Positions 8,144 through 18,500 of a stretch of DNA of 64,000 bases are shown piece after piece. The notes under the pieces are model-generated. The model ran no database searches. It was not told the origin of the DNA and was given only the letters and a program-made list of their open reading frames with translations. Position numbers and translations under genes: made by a program. This stretch comes from Bin80 sp964291275. Lineage in GTDB: Bacteria; Bacteroidota; Rhodothermia; Rhodothermales; Bin80. Every line of letters begins with the position of its first letter. Position 1 is the first letter of the stretch. Where the stretch lies: positions 1,364,001 to 1,428,000 of the forward strand of contig OZ219799.1 of the NCBI GenBank assembly GCA_964291275.2. Direction: 5' to 3'.

Positions 8144-8531
8144 CCGGTATTTCAACGCGCCCAGGAGAATTTTCGGCGAGTCACCGATGATTGCTACACG
8201 CTCATTATTCCACAAGATAACAGCTTCCGAGCGCGGAATAATCTGCGAGAGCGCGATTTTGATTTAACTGAATTATCCAGTGCTACGAAAGTCCAACTCC
8301 TTTTGTCTGTGCGGCTTGCCTTCGTTGAGACTCGAGAAACCAACTACCGCCTGCCAATCACTCTGGATGAAACGCTTGCCAACAGCGATGACAAGCATGC
8401 ACGGGCTACCATCAAAACGATGACAACCTTAGCTGCTGACCGTCAGGTATTTTACGGCTCAGCAGGATGAAGTAGATAAGTGGAGAGAGTTCGTTCCCGA
8501 AAATCTCCTGAAAGTATATTCCATTGGGTAG
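8144..8531 (+). pseudogene. C-terminal remnant of a YhaN/SMC-like ATPase, frameshifted
   Basis: Frame 8144 onward reads NNLRERDFDLTELSSATKVQ, LLLSVRLAFVETRETNYRLP and ITLDETLANSDDKHARAT, then RQVFY. This is the ABC-signature plus Walker B/D-loop region of large AAA-27/YhaN-type, SMC-like ATPases (compare their LPLxLDExLxNxDDxRA). A shift at about 8450 moves the continuation FTAQQDEVDKWREFVP to another frame, which ends at TAG 8529-8531. The N-terminal bulk of such a protein is absent and a TAG lies just upstream (8141-8143). It is a dead 3' fragment, probably left by deletion or rearrangement next to insertion sequences. Confidence 0.65.
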
Positions 8532-8609
8532 GAAGTTGAAGCCAGAGATCTTAAAGCGGATGCTGATACAAGGGGTGGCCTTCAGTCAGGAATTATTAAG
8601 GCGAATATA

Positions 8610-8910
8610 TTGCGGAGCGGGCACGCCCAGAAGTTTTCAGAGGGCTATACCGCAATTAGTGTGAAAGAAGCGGGCGTGAAGGAGATCACGGAAGTGGCGG
8701 AGATGTTTCAACGCCATCTCACGGGCGTGTGTAATGCACTTCGTCATGAACAATCCAATGCCAGAGCCCAGCGAATCCATGGGAAAATCCTTGAGGTCAG
8801 AACAGTAGGCAGAGGATACAGAAAATTCGTAAACTCTGGATCCGAAATCCTTTTTTCTGCTGAGACCTATGTCCACAACATTCGCGGTAGAACCATGTTT
8901 TATAGCCACT
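8610..8910 (+). pseudogene. C-terminal remnant of an ISL3-type transposase
   Basis: The translation includes MFQRHLTGVCNAL, then SNARAQRIHGKILEVRTVGR and GYRKFVN. This corresponds to the C-terminal end of ISL3/IS204-type transposases (RHLxGVxNAL...SNARAExxNxKI...GRGYRxFxNFR). The final FRxxILFxxG block is disturbed (NSGSEILFSAET), and everything N-terminal of it is missing. The frame happens to run on into the following DUF1080 lipoprotein gene, which makes one misleading long open frame. I treat the two as separate because their homologies do not overlap and the DUF1080 gene has its own signal peptide. Limits are approximate. Confidence 0.55.
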
Positions 8911-9413
8911 ACGAGGTTCTTGCAAAACTAATCATTCACACTAAAAACATGTTCTCAGACACTCTCAGAGCGACATTTATCTTCAATATGTGGACTTTTG
9001 GACGAGGCGCCACTTGGATGGTTTTTTCAATTGCATTGTTTACTTCATGTGGGATATCAGACGAAATTCGATTATTTAATGGAGAGTCGCTTGAAGGCTG
9101 GGAGGGGCCACCTACTGTTTTCAGGGTGGAGCAGGGAGCCATTATTGGGGGCACCTTAGAAGTACCTTTAGATGAAACTGGTTATTTGTGTACGGAAGAG
9201 ACCTATGACAATTTCATTTTAACGTTGTCCGCAAAATTTGTAACTCATGGTGCAAATATAAATGGAGGCATAAGCTTTAGAGCTAAACGCGTGACCAACT
9301 CCAATGAAGTAATGGGATACCAAGCCGACATAGGATATTTGGATAGCAATGCGATTCCCATATTCTCTGATTACACACCTGCTGATACAACGGGCCTGTA
9401 TCCTCTATGGGGT

Positions 9414-9421
9414 AGCTTGGT
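9414..9421. repeat. Left copy of 8-bp target-site duplication
   Basis: AGCTTGGT directly abuts the left end of the insertion element and is repeated at its right end, as expected for a fresh transposition. Confidence 0.93.
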
Positions 9422-11982
9422 CTGCCCATTACCCAAGTAATGGTGTAGTCTAACTATTGTGGGAGATCCGTGAGCGTTTTTTCTACCGCCGTGATTGTCT
9501 GGTCGGAGCGCCTCTTTACAGCGCACGCCTTGATGGTCCGCAGCATAGGGTGACGGAGCGTTTTCACGCTTGGGTTCACGGTACCGGTACGTCCGGGCCA
9601 TAGCATTGGGGTAAGAGTCTCCCGTTTCGTGAGGGTATCACGAATCTGCACAGCAGCAGCAGCGGGCCTGGGTCTCCTCAATGTGCATCTGATAGCCCAC
9701 CAAGGCCATAGCGAGTCGTTCGATTCCCCTCCACATGACCTGATGGCCCGGCGGTGGGGCACGATTCCGGTTTTGATAGCCGCCCAACACCCCCACCAGC
9801 AACATGGCGTCCCGCAGCATCTTGGGTTCCGGCAGTCGTACCCGCTTGGCGTAGCCGGTCAAGAATCCAAGTTCCAGTTCTGTGAAGAATACCGACGGAT
9901 CCAGCTCCGGCATGGTTCGCCCCAACAGCGTCAGCACCATGAGACGCCAGGCAATCACACAGTAGATCGCCAATGCCCGTTCCAGTCTTAAGGCGCTCCG
10001 CAGCTGCATATGTTCCACTTTGCAGCCACTCTTGAGCACCCGGAAAAAGTCCTCAATCCGCCAACGTTTCAGATAATACCCCAGCACCCGCTCCGCAGCC
10101 CGGGCCGAGGGCACCGCAAGACTGGTCAGCAGATACCATTCAATCGCCTTTTCACCCGCAGGCGGCGAGACTTCTTTGATATGCACCCCGGTGAGCGTCA
10201 CCGGATCCGCATCCGCAACCAGTGGAGTCGCGGGCAGCGTAACCGGGCCATAGCGTACTTCGGCATCGGCGACGCGATAGGCGCGTCCGGCCGTCTTCGA
10301 CCGCACGGACCGGCGATGAATCTCAATCCTGATCGTCTTGGCAGCTTTGCCACCGGACATCGTCTCAAACAGCTTTTTGCCTTTTGCCAGACGCCGATTC
10401 TTAGATGCCCGCACCAGCAGATCAACCCGCTTGTGCTGCCGCTGCGCATCAAAGAGCGCAAAACTGTCGCCCTCCCGATCCATCACGCAGAGGACCTTGA
10501 TCTTGCGCGATAGCTCCTGCGCGGCTTCACAAATATCCGCATAACCATCCAGCCACCGCTGCGCCTTTGGCTTCAACGGTCCATCGGTCGGATCTTTGTA
10601 ACTGCACCGCAACACGCCCAGTGGCAGACCATCGGTGGTGGTCGCCAGCGTGGTATGAATATGCAGTCCCCGCGATTTGGTCGTGGTCTGATTCTGACCA
10701 ATGACTTCCAAGTCCTCGCAGGCCAGACGCGACCCGTAATTGAGCCGACTGCCATCCTGGATGCATAAGACCACCTTTTGGCTGCGCATACGCTCTATGG
10801 TACGCGCCCGATGCGGGGCCAACACGTTCTCCGGCGTCACCTCAGACGCCGGATCGCTCGCCAGCAGGCGATAATGCCCCTTGACCGCCGCCCGATCATA
10901 GCCCGTGTTCCCGGTAATCGCCGCGCCGATGGTATCGGCGAGCAGAGACGCACTCTTGACCAGCCGCGCCGAGCGCAGCGCGTTGCCCAGCGGCGCATCC
11001 CCAAACTCGGCATCGGCCCACTGTTCGCTATCCAACATCTCACCAGGTTGTCTGACCGGACGTAATTCCACCGCAGGCACCCCCAGTTGCTGACGCCACC
11101 TGCGATTAAGTTCGTATACATACAACGCCTTCGGCGGCTCCGGAGTGTCATGGCGGAGGCCGCCAGCGGTTTGTCCAATGTACTGAAAATTGGTGGCCTT
11201 GAAGCAGGAACCCGACCATTCGGGATCCACATAGGTTTCAACGATCCACACCCGGTAGCCGTAATGCTGCTGATAGTCCTCAGCCAGTCGCCTGAGCAGG
11301 CGACTGAGCACGTAGCTGGCCAGATGCTGGCATCGCTCCCGCATCAGGAATCGGCTCAGACACACCACACGGTGCAGATGGGCCTGTCGCTGTGCGTCCG
11401 ACCAGGCCATCCACTGCTCCCGGGCCGCCAGTCGCAGGGCGGCCGCCGAAAAACCGACCGCACCCACATAACCGTGTGCACTGTCAATCAGATACCGTAC
11501 CTGGGCACCGCAAAATGTCGTCACTCCACGCGGATGCTCATGATGCAACAGCGTGTTCCAAATCTCACGCTGATCGGTGTCGGTCACCTTAACCAGCGTA
11601 AGACCCTCCACCTCGTTAACAACCTCAGGCAAACGTTCCGGGGCAGGCACCGGTTCGGCCAGCAGGCGGGGACCCGCCCCCGCCGCGTAATTGTTCGTCG
11701 GCGCAGGCAATGCTATCCGCCCACGGTCGGCCAGCTTTGACAACGCACGGGCGCAAGTGGACACCTGCAACCGACCGCAGGCATCAACGAATGTGAAAAG
11801 TTCACACACGCGCCTTGCTATCGCCGCGCGCGTGGACAACGCGGCATCGCCCAACACCGCGGTGAGACGCGACTGCGATTCCGGAGCACTCAAGGTGCGC
11901 AAAACCTGACTCTGCGTGAACATGCCACCAATATATGGGGCACTGTTCAGAATGTCAAGTCAAAAAGTTGGGTAATGGGCAG
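9422..11982. mobile_element. Complete IS4-family insertion sequence (2561 bp)
   Basis: The element starts CTGCCCATTACCCAA (9422-9436) and ends TTGGGTAATGGGCAG (11968-11982), a perfect 15-bp terminal inverted repeat. It is flanked by the 8-bp direct repeat AGCTTGGT. It holds one large transposase gene on the minus strand and about 216 bases of 3' flank. It is visibly richer in G+C than the DNA on either side, which suggests it came from another genome. Perfect ends, intact duplication and an open transposase gene point to recent insertion. It disrupts a DUF1080 gene in antisense orientation. Confidence 0.93.
9638..11923 (-). CDS. IS4-family transposase with N-terminal DUF4338 (DruA-like) domain
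   Basis: This 761-residue transposase of a complete insertion element has two parts. Residues about 100-270 resemble DUF4338, the domain of the Druantia defence protein DruA: LRYLIDSAHGYVGAVGFSAA, AWSDAQRQAHLHRVV, SRFL, LASYVLSRLLRRL and WIVETYVDP. Residues about 300-740 are a Tn5/IS50-like transposase: an N-terminal DNA-binding stretch (FGDAPLGNALRSARLVKSAS), catalytic D390 (IQDGSRLNYG) and D482 (MDREGD), then the YREK signature Y617-R620-E624-K631. All DDE residues are present, so it should be active. The stop follows a GCT-repeat coding for CCCCADS. Another frame stays open past it for roughly 60 codons, which I cannot explain. Confidence 0.9.
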   Translation of the reverse strand: MFTQSQVLRTLSAPESQSRLTAVLGDAALSTRAAIARRVCELFTFVDACGRLQVSTCARALSKLADRGRIALPAPTNNYAAGAGPRLLAEPVPAPERLPEVVNEVEGLTLVKVTDTDQREIWNTLLHHEHPRGVTTFCGAQVRYLIDSAHGYVGAVGFSAAALRLAAREQWMAWSDAQRQAHLHRVVCLSRFLMRERCQHLASYVLSRLLRRLAEDYQQHYGYRVWIVETYVDPEWSGSCFKATNFQYIGQTAGGLRHDTPEPPKALYVYELNRRWRQQLGVPAVELRPVRQPGEMLDSEQWADAEFGDAPLGNALRSARLVKSASLLADTIGAAITGNTGYDRAAVKGHYRLLASDPASEVTPENVLAPHRARTIERMRSQKVVLCIQDGSRLNYGSRLACEDLEVIGQNQTTTKSRGLHIHTTLATTTDGLPLGVLRCSYKDPTDGPLKPKAQRWLDGYADICEAAQELSRKIKVLCVMDREGDSFALFDAQRQHKRVDLLVRASKNRRLAKGKKLFETMSGGKAAKTIRIEIHRRSVRSKTAGRAYRVADAEVRYGPVTLPATPLVADADPVTLTGVHIKEVSPPAGEKAIEWYLLTSLAVPSARAAERVLGYYLKRWRIEDFFRVLKSGCKVEHMQLRSALRLERALAIYCVIAWRLMVLTLLGRTMPELDPSVFFTELELGFLTGYAKRVRLPEPKMLRDAMLLVGVLGGYQNRNRAPPPGHQVMWRGIERLAMALVGYQMHIEETQARCCCCADS

Positions 11983-11990
11983 AGCTTGGT
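11983..11990. repeat. Right copy of 8-bp target-site duplication
   Basis: AGCTTGGT immediately follows the right terminal repeat of the element. The interrupted DUF1080 reading frame resumes across it. Confidence 0.93.
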
Positions 11991-12503
11991 AGATGAAAAT
12001 CGGGATGATATTACACGATACCCGAGACCTGATATTTTTCCTGCCATAATCCTTAAGGTGGCGAAAAAAGAGCTGATTGAGGAAATTATTGACCCGTATG
12101 ATTGGAATGAGATTGCTATCAAGGCCTCTGGAACAGAAATTGAAATTAAAATCAACGGAGTTACAACGGCTGAATTTGCAGAAACCTACGATATACCTTC
12201 AAACGGTAGTATATGCTTGCAAGCACACTCAGGAGGACCATATGAAATATGGTATCAAGACATTGTACTAAACCAATTATAACAGAGTCGCTCGCAGTGG
12301 TGCTGGTTTTTTTCTGATGTAACAATCTCCCTAAATGCGATGATCGTGATGGGGACTGTCGAATTAAGTGAGGCATATCTAACTTTGGCTGTTGGTCGGC
12401 GTCACGATCGGAGGTGTGACTACGATTATTAAAGCTATTCGGTTTAGTTGTTCATCTTTATCACTAATAAGGATGAGAGACAAAAAGATGAAGAGCTAGA
12501 ATC

Positions 12504-12520
12504 CTTACAACTTTTGTAAG
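12504..12520. promoter_or_regulatory. 7-bp inverted repeat just before the PKS ribosome-binding site
   Basis: CTTACAA (12504-12510), CTT, TTGTAAG (12514-12520) is a perfect palindrome with a 3-base spacer. It ends 13 bases before the PKS start codon and directly before the GAGGA ribosome-binding site (12527-12531). It could be a repressor operator or a small hairpin controlling translation. There is no regulator gene beside it, so the call rests on symmetry and position only. Confidence 0.3.
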
Positions 12521-12533
12521 CACCACGAGGAAT

Positions 12534-15500
12534 ATGATCAATAAACCTAAGCAGCAGCCCATAGCCATAGTTGGCATGGCATGCCGTTTTCCCAATGCTG
12601 GAGATTTACGGTTATTCTGGGAGTTGCTTCGCACCGGTAAAAGTGGAATAACAGAGGGTACCCCAGGGTCCGGGAAGGGACGTATCGGTGAGCTATTTTC
12701 AGATCCCGTTGAAAACAAAGCATGTCGGTTTGGCGGCTATCTTTCTGATCTTGAGCTCTTCGATGCATCGTTCTTTCGCATCTCACCCGTTGAAGCTCAG
12801 TTTCTCGATCCACAACAGCGTCTAATGTTGGAGGTCTGCTGGCATGCATTGGAGGATGCTTGCATCAATCCCGAGACGCTGCAGGGAAGTCGTACGGGGG
12901 TATACGCTGGAATCAGCAATAATGAATACCGTGCCCTAGTCCTTAATTCGTCGGGTATTAATGATCCAGCTACCAGCCTGTATGCAGTAACTGGAACCTC
13001 TTTGAATACGGCTATAGGACGCGTTTCATACGCTCTTGGACTAGGAGGACCTGCTTTAGCGATGGATACAGCGTGCTCTTCATCGCTTGTTGCAGTACAT
13101 CAAGCCGTTTCTGGGCTACAGCAAGGAGAAACAGATCTCGCACTGGCTGGAGGCGTACACACAATTTTTTCAGGGCAGCTCTTGGAGTTTCGGGCAAATG
13201 CCGGTATGCTGTCACCTGATGGGCGCTGTGCCACATTTGATGCGGCAGCAAATGGATACGTACGGGGAGAAGGCTGTGGAATCGTCGTCCTCAAGCGTTT
13301 TGATGATGCGTTATCTGATGGAGATCGCATCTGGGGGGTTATCCGCGGCGTAGCCCTTAATCAGGACGGAGCAAGTCCAGGCTTGACCGTGCCAAGTAGG
13401 CAAGCCCAGGAACAGGTGATTGCTGACGCTCTACGCAATGCAGGTATTGCACCTACGGATGTAGACTATGTGGAAGCACATGGCACGGGAACCGAGGTAG
13501 GTGATCCAATTGAAGCGCAAGCGGCTGGTACTGCATATTCGGACGGGCGCGATCATAGCAATCCCCTACTCATAGGTTCAGTCAAAACAAACATTGGTCA
13601 CTTAGAGGCAGCCGCTGGAGTAGCAGGAATCATCAAGGTGATTCTCTCCATGCAGCATGGAATCATTCCACAGCACCTCAATTTTAAAACCCCAAGCCCG
13701 CGAATACCTTGGGATCAACTCCCCCTCAAGGTAGCCTCTTCTCCTATGGGATGGCCACGTGAAGGCACGCGTCCGAAACGTGCCGGAATTAGCGGTTTTG
13801 GCTGGTCTGGCACAAATGCACATCTCATTCTTGAAGAATTTTGCCCCGAAACTCAGGAAGATAAGCTGGCGAGTCCTCTTGGACGTGCAATCACTGTTGA
13901 ACCGATACTTCCGAAAGGAATACCGCTCTGCAAAGAGCAAAGCTATCTTCCGCGCACAGTGCGCCTACTTCCCTTGGCAGCCAAATCATCTACGGCTCTA
14001 AGTGCAGGTGTCGCGAATTATCTAGAGTGGATTGAGACGCTTGAAAACGATCAATCTAACGGGAATGGACTTCCATCCTCATTGCTATCTGACATGGCAT
14101 GGTCGGCTAGCGTAGGTAGAAGTCATTTTCCTCACCGCTGTGGAATTGTATTTGAATCCACTGCACAGTTGTGTTCGAAATTAAAAGAATTGAGTAGCAA
14201 GTGCCCTGAGGTACAGTCCTATACATCACCAAAGGTAGCCTTTCTATTCACAGGACAAGGTAGCCAGTGGACACATATGGGTGAAGTGCTTTATGAGCGT
14301 GAGCCTGTCTTTCGCTCTGTATTAAAGCATCTGGAAAAAGTATTTCTCGAAGAGAGGGGAGTTTCACTCCTTGATGTCATGTTTGGGCGGAGTACCCAGG
14401 ATATCAGTGCGACGCAGTGGGCTCAGCCGGCCATCTACGCGTTGGAATGTGCGCTCGTAGCACTCTGGGAGAGTTTAGGTGTCCAGCCGGATGTGGTAAT
14501 AGGGCACAGCGTGGGAGAATTTGCTGCAGCTTCCAGTGCTGGCATTTTCAGCCAAGAAGCAGGGATGCGTCTCATCACGCGGCGAAGCAAAGTGCTTCAT
14601 TCGCTTTCCGGATCAGGGGTCATGGCAGCCATATTCGCACCAAGATCAATGGTGGAAGAGAGTATTCAAGCCTACAATATGAAGGTTCAACCTGAAGAGC
14701 TTTCCATCGCAGCCTATAATGGGGCCCATCAGGTCATTAGTGGAACACCGGAAGCGGTCGAGCAAACATTACAACAATTTGAATCCAACAATGTGCGGGT
14801 AAGTCGCCTCCGTACCTCTCACGCATTCCATAGTCCACTGGTCGAACCTGCTCTGGATGAATTAGAAAACATATTTGACGGCATAGAAATACGCCCTCCA
14901 TCCCAGACTCTGATCAGTAATGTGACGGGACAATTGGTTGCACCTGATGAACGATTAAATTCTGACTACTGGCGTAGGCATGCACGGCAGCCAGTCAACT
15001 TTGCTCAAGGTGTGCAGACGCTTTCCGGGCTGGGGGTGAATATTGCCATAGAAGTGGGCCCACACTCGGTATTGGGTCCCATGCTTCTCTTTGGGTGGCC
15101 GGATGCATCAGGAAATAACACAAAACCTCCGGCTCCTCCCGTCACACTACCAAGCGTAGTGCGCCCGTCTAATAAAGAAGGTGAATCTGATCACCACGTA
15201 GGTACTGATTTCTTACATGCCGTAGCGCGGGCATACGAATCGGGGCTTCCCATTACATTCGAAGGACTTTACGCTGGCGAGTCACGTCGTCGGATCTCAA
15301 TACCCGCGTATCAATTTGAACGTGAATATCACTGGATCTCACGCCGGCAGTCAAGACAGCGAGGTACTGGCTCCCCCTTGCTCGGAAGCAGGCATGAATC
15401 TGCAAGTGGCGAAATTATTTTTGAATCCGAGCTTTCCCCCTCCGATCCATCATGGCTCTCCGAACATTTGGTATATGAACAAATCATTGCGCCCGGTGCA

Positions 15501-18500
15501 CTTTATGGGGCGTTAGCTGCTGCAGTCATCTCAGAAGAAAACTATGGGCAAGTAGTCATTGAAGAGATGCAGTTCTATAGCCCCATGTTATTTGCACTAC
15601 CAAAGAATGGCGAAGAACGGCTGCGAAAAGTGCAGGTATCTGTTAATAAAGAGGCCGAAGATGAACCGGCTACCCTCCGCATATACAGTACGTCTGATGA
15701 AGAGAATACATGGACGTTACATGCAGAATGTCACCTGTCACGGAATACTCAACCATACCCATTGTCGCAGGATATCTCGCTAGATTCACTCACTGATAGC
15801 CTATCGAAGGTCGATCTGACGGACTTTTACAGCTCAAAAGCTCAGGTTGGAATTGATCTTGGATATTCCTTTCGGACCCTCAATGAGCTTTACCAGGATA
15901 ATGGGGAGGCAGTTGCTGAAGTATCACTTTCGCCAAGTCCCCTTCGTACTGTACTCCACCCGATGCTTTTAGATGGTTGTTTCCAGGTTATGTCCGCTGC
16001 CAGCAGTGAAGTGCGCAAAGGAATAGATACGGCCTACCTACCATTCGGTTGGAAACAGTTAATCCTCTTTGCGGCTCTACCTGAACAGATTGTCTGTCAT
16101 GCGAGCCTCAGAGATACTCCAGATCATCATAGTTCAGAGAATGGCTTGGACAGGACACCAGAAGTGCTCACAGGTGACCTCAAGCTCTATGATCTGAACG
16201 GAAAAATGATTGGAGAGGTACGTGGATTCGTCGCAAGGCGCGCAACACGTTCCGCCATGATGTCCGCAACACAAACCAGAGCAGATCTTCTCTATGAAGT
16301 GGTCTGGCGTGAAACGGCTGCGATCACGGGAGAGCAGCCAGCGGACTTTCTAGTAACTCCAACGCTTGCCGCTGATAGATCTGAACCCTATGCCAAATAT
16401 CTAGAGGCCCTCGGTGTGGGATATGATAGCCGCCTCGGACTGCTGTACGATCTCCAAAAACTAGCCTATGCATTTGCGTTATCTACATTGAAAAAACTTG
16501 GATGGGAGCGCATACAAAACGGCTCTTGGGAAGCGGAAGCGCTGCGAGAAACCTTGGGGGTCTTACCAGCTCATCAGCGACTGTTTCGCCGAATCCTGGA
16601 GCTTCTGTCCAGTGCAGGCCTACTGGAGGAGACGGATCGTCACTTCCGTGTGTTGGTCCCGACTGGAAACCCGCTTCCAGCTATCATACCGGTTGACAAA
16701 GAGCAGTTTGCACTGGATATGCTTTCGCAGTATCCGCATGGCTCTGTTGAAATCCAGCTATTTCAGCGTTGTGCCAAGGTACTTGATCGTGTTCTCATCG
16801 GAAATGAAGATCCCTTGGAGGTCCTCTTTGGCGGCGAAGAGCCTACACCGGCAGATCTGTACTCGAAAGCCCCGGTTGCGCGTGCGGTGAACCAGGTATT
16901 GAGTGATGCAGTCAGCATTGCGATTGAAAATCTTCCAGGTGGGAGAAGGTTGCGGATCCTCGAAGTCGGCGCAGGCACAGGATCTGCAACAACTGCAGTA
17001 TTACCCTGCTTATCAGGATGTTCCTATGACTACATGTATACGGATATATCTGCAGGCTTTTTTACGGAGGCTGAAGCACTTTTCGGTGGAGAAGAAGCGT
17101 CCATGCAATACAGAATGTTGGACATCGAAAAAGATCCACTGCAGCAAGGATTCCCTGCGCATGGTTATGATCTGATCATTGCTTCAAATGTATTGCATGC
17201 CACGCGATACCTGGATGACACACTGAAGCATTGCCGCATGCTGTTGGCCCCATCGGGACAGCTTCTAGCCTTGGAAAACTTTCGGCCAATGGGATGGCTG
17301 GATTTGACCTTTGGGCAGTTGGATGGTTGGTGGAGATTTGCTGATTCATACCGTCCTCACCATGCATTAGCCAGTCCTGATGTTTGGGAGGAGGCTCTGC
17401 TTAATGCAGGGTTTGTAGACATTACTGCATTCGGTCTACACCCTGAGCATGAGCCAGATCGCGGCATTATCATGGCCCAGAACTCTGCAACGATCCTACC
17501 TTCTGCTGGCATGTGGGTGCTCTTGGGCGATTTCACAGGAATGGCTGAGGAACTAGCCACTGAGTTAGTATCGAACAATCAGCAGGTAGTGCTCGCTACA
17601 GGGGAAAATATTACCTCACCAGTGCCACAAGAGAAGACCGATTCTGTTCTATACACTTATGTAGAGTCTACATCTCGAGAAGCATGGAGTGAGATGTTTT
17701 CCAACCTACCATCGGATATTCCATTGTATGGGATCGTGCATCTAGTGGCTCTTAATGGACATGGGATTGAGGCGGAAACATCAGATATAAAAGATGATGT
17801 GCAAAAGCAGGTAGCAAGTGCATTAGCACTCTCACAGGCACTGGTTGATGAAGATATTACCGTGGAAAAGGGGGTGTTCTTTGTGACGAGCGGAGCACAA
17901 ATACTTGAAAAAGAGCAAGGAGGTAAACCGGCTGGAGCGGCATTGTGGGGCCTTGGCAAGGTGATCGCGCATGAGGCAGATTCTTTACAGGCTCGACTCA
18001 TTGATCTTGAAACAAGCGATTCATCGTCACTCCCAGTGCTGATCAATGAACTGCTGTATCCAGAGGATGAAAATCATATTGCCTATCGCTATGGAAAGCG
18101 GCACACCGCACGACTCGTGCGCACGGCGAACAATACTGATCATCTGATCTTACCTCAGAAAGAGCCTTGGCGTATTCAACCGAATGAAGAAGGATCCATA
18201 GATGATCTGGCCATTGAATTGTTCTCACGTCCGCCATTGGACGGAAGACAGGTACGCGTAGCAATTGAGACAGTGGGACTGAATTTTTGGGACCTGTTCC
18301 GCACCATTGGTGTGGTCCAGGAAGGTCTCCTTGGTGGCGAGGTGTGCGGAAAAGTCGTGGAAATAGGATCTGGCGTATCAGAGGTTTCTGTGGGTGATGA
18401 TGTGGTTGGCCTTGCCTTTGGCACATTTGCCTCAGAGGTGATCACGCACGAAGCCATGCTTGCCCCCGCGCCGCGTGGCATCTCTAAAACAGCTGCCGCA

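Larger units (their letters stand above)
8988..12282 (+). pseudogene. DUF1080 lipoprotein gene interrupted by an IS4-family element
   Basis: The two halves are 8988-9421 and 11991-12282. The first half starts with a signal peptide ending LFTSC (lipobox), then LFNGESLEGWEG and YQADIGYLDS, and breaks at WGSLV. The second resumes at DENRDDITRYPRPDIF and runs to ILNQL-like ...YQDIVLNQL. Removing the element and one copy of its 8-bp target duplication rejoins them in frame as WGSLVDENRDD, giving about 241 residues. DUF1080 proteins are beta-jelly-roll 3-keto-disaccharide hydrolases, usually exported; the lipobox predicts a surface or periplasmic location. A second, intact DUF1080 gene lies at 43850-45679. 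ATG 8949 is an alternative start. Confidence 0.88.

Noticed and set aside
8610..9440. One 276-residue protein
   Set aside because: Its first third matches a transposase tail and its last two thirds a DUF1080 lipoprotein with its own signal peptide; the fusion is accidental and the frame ends inside the insertion element.
9638..11923. Druantia anti-phage system
   Set aside because: Only the DruA-like domain is present, as part of a transposase; no druB-E-type genes are nearby.
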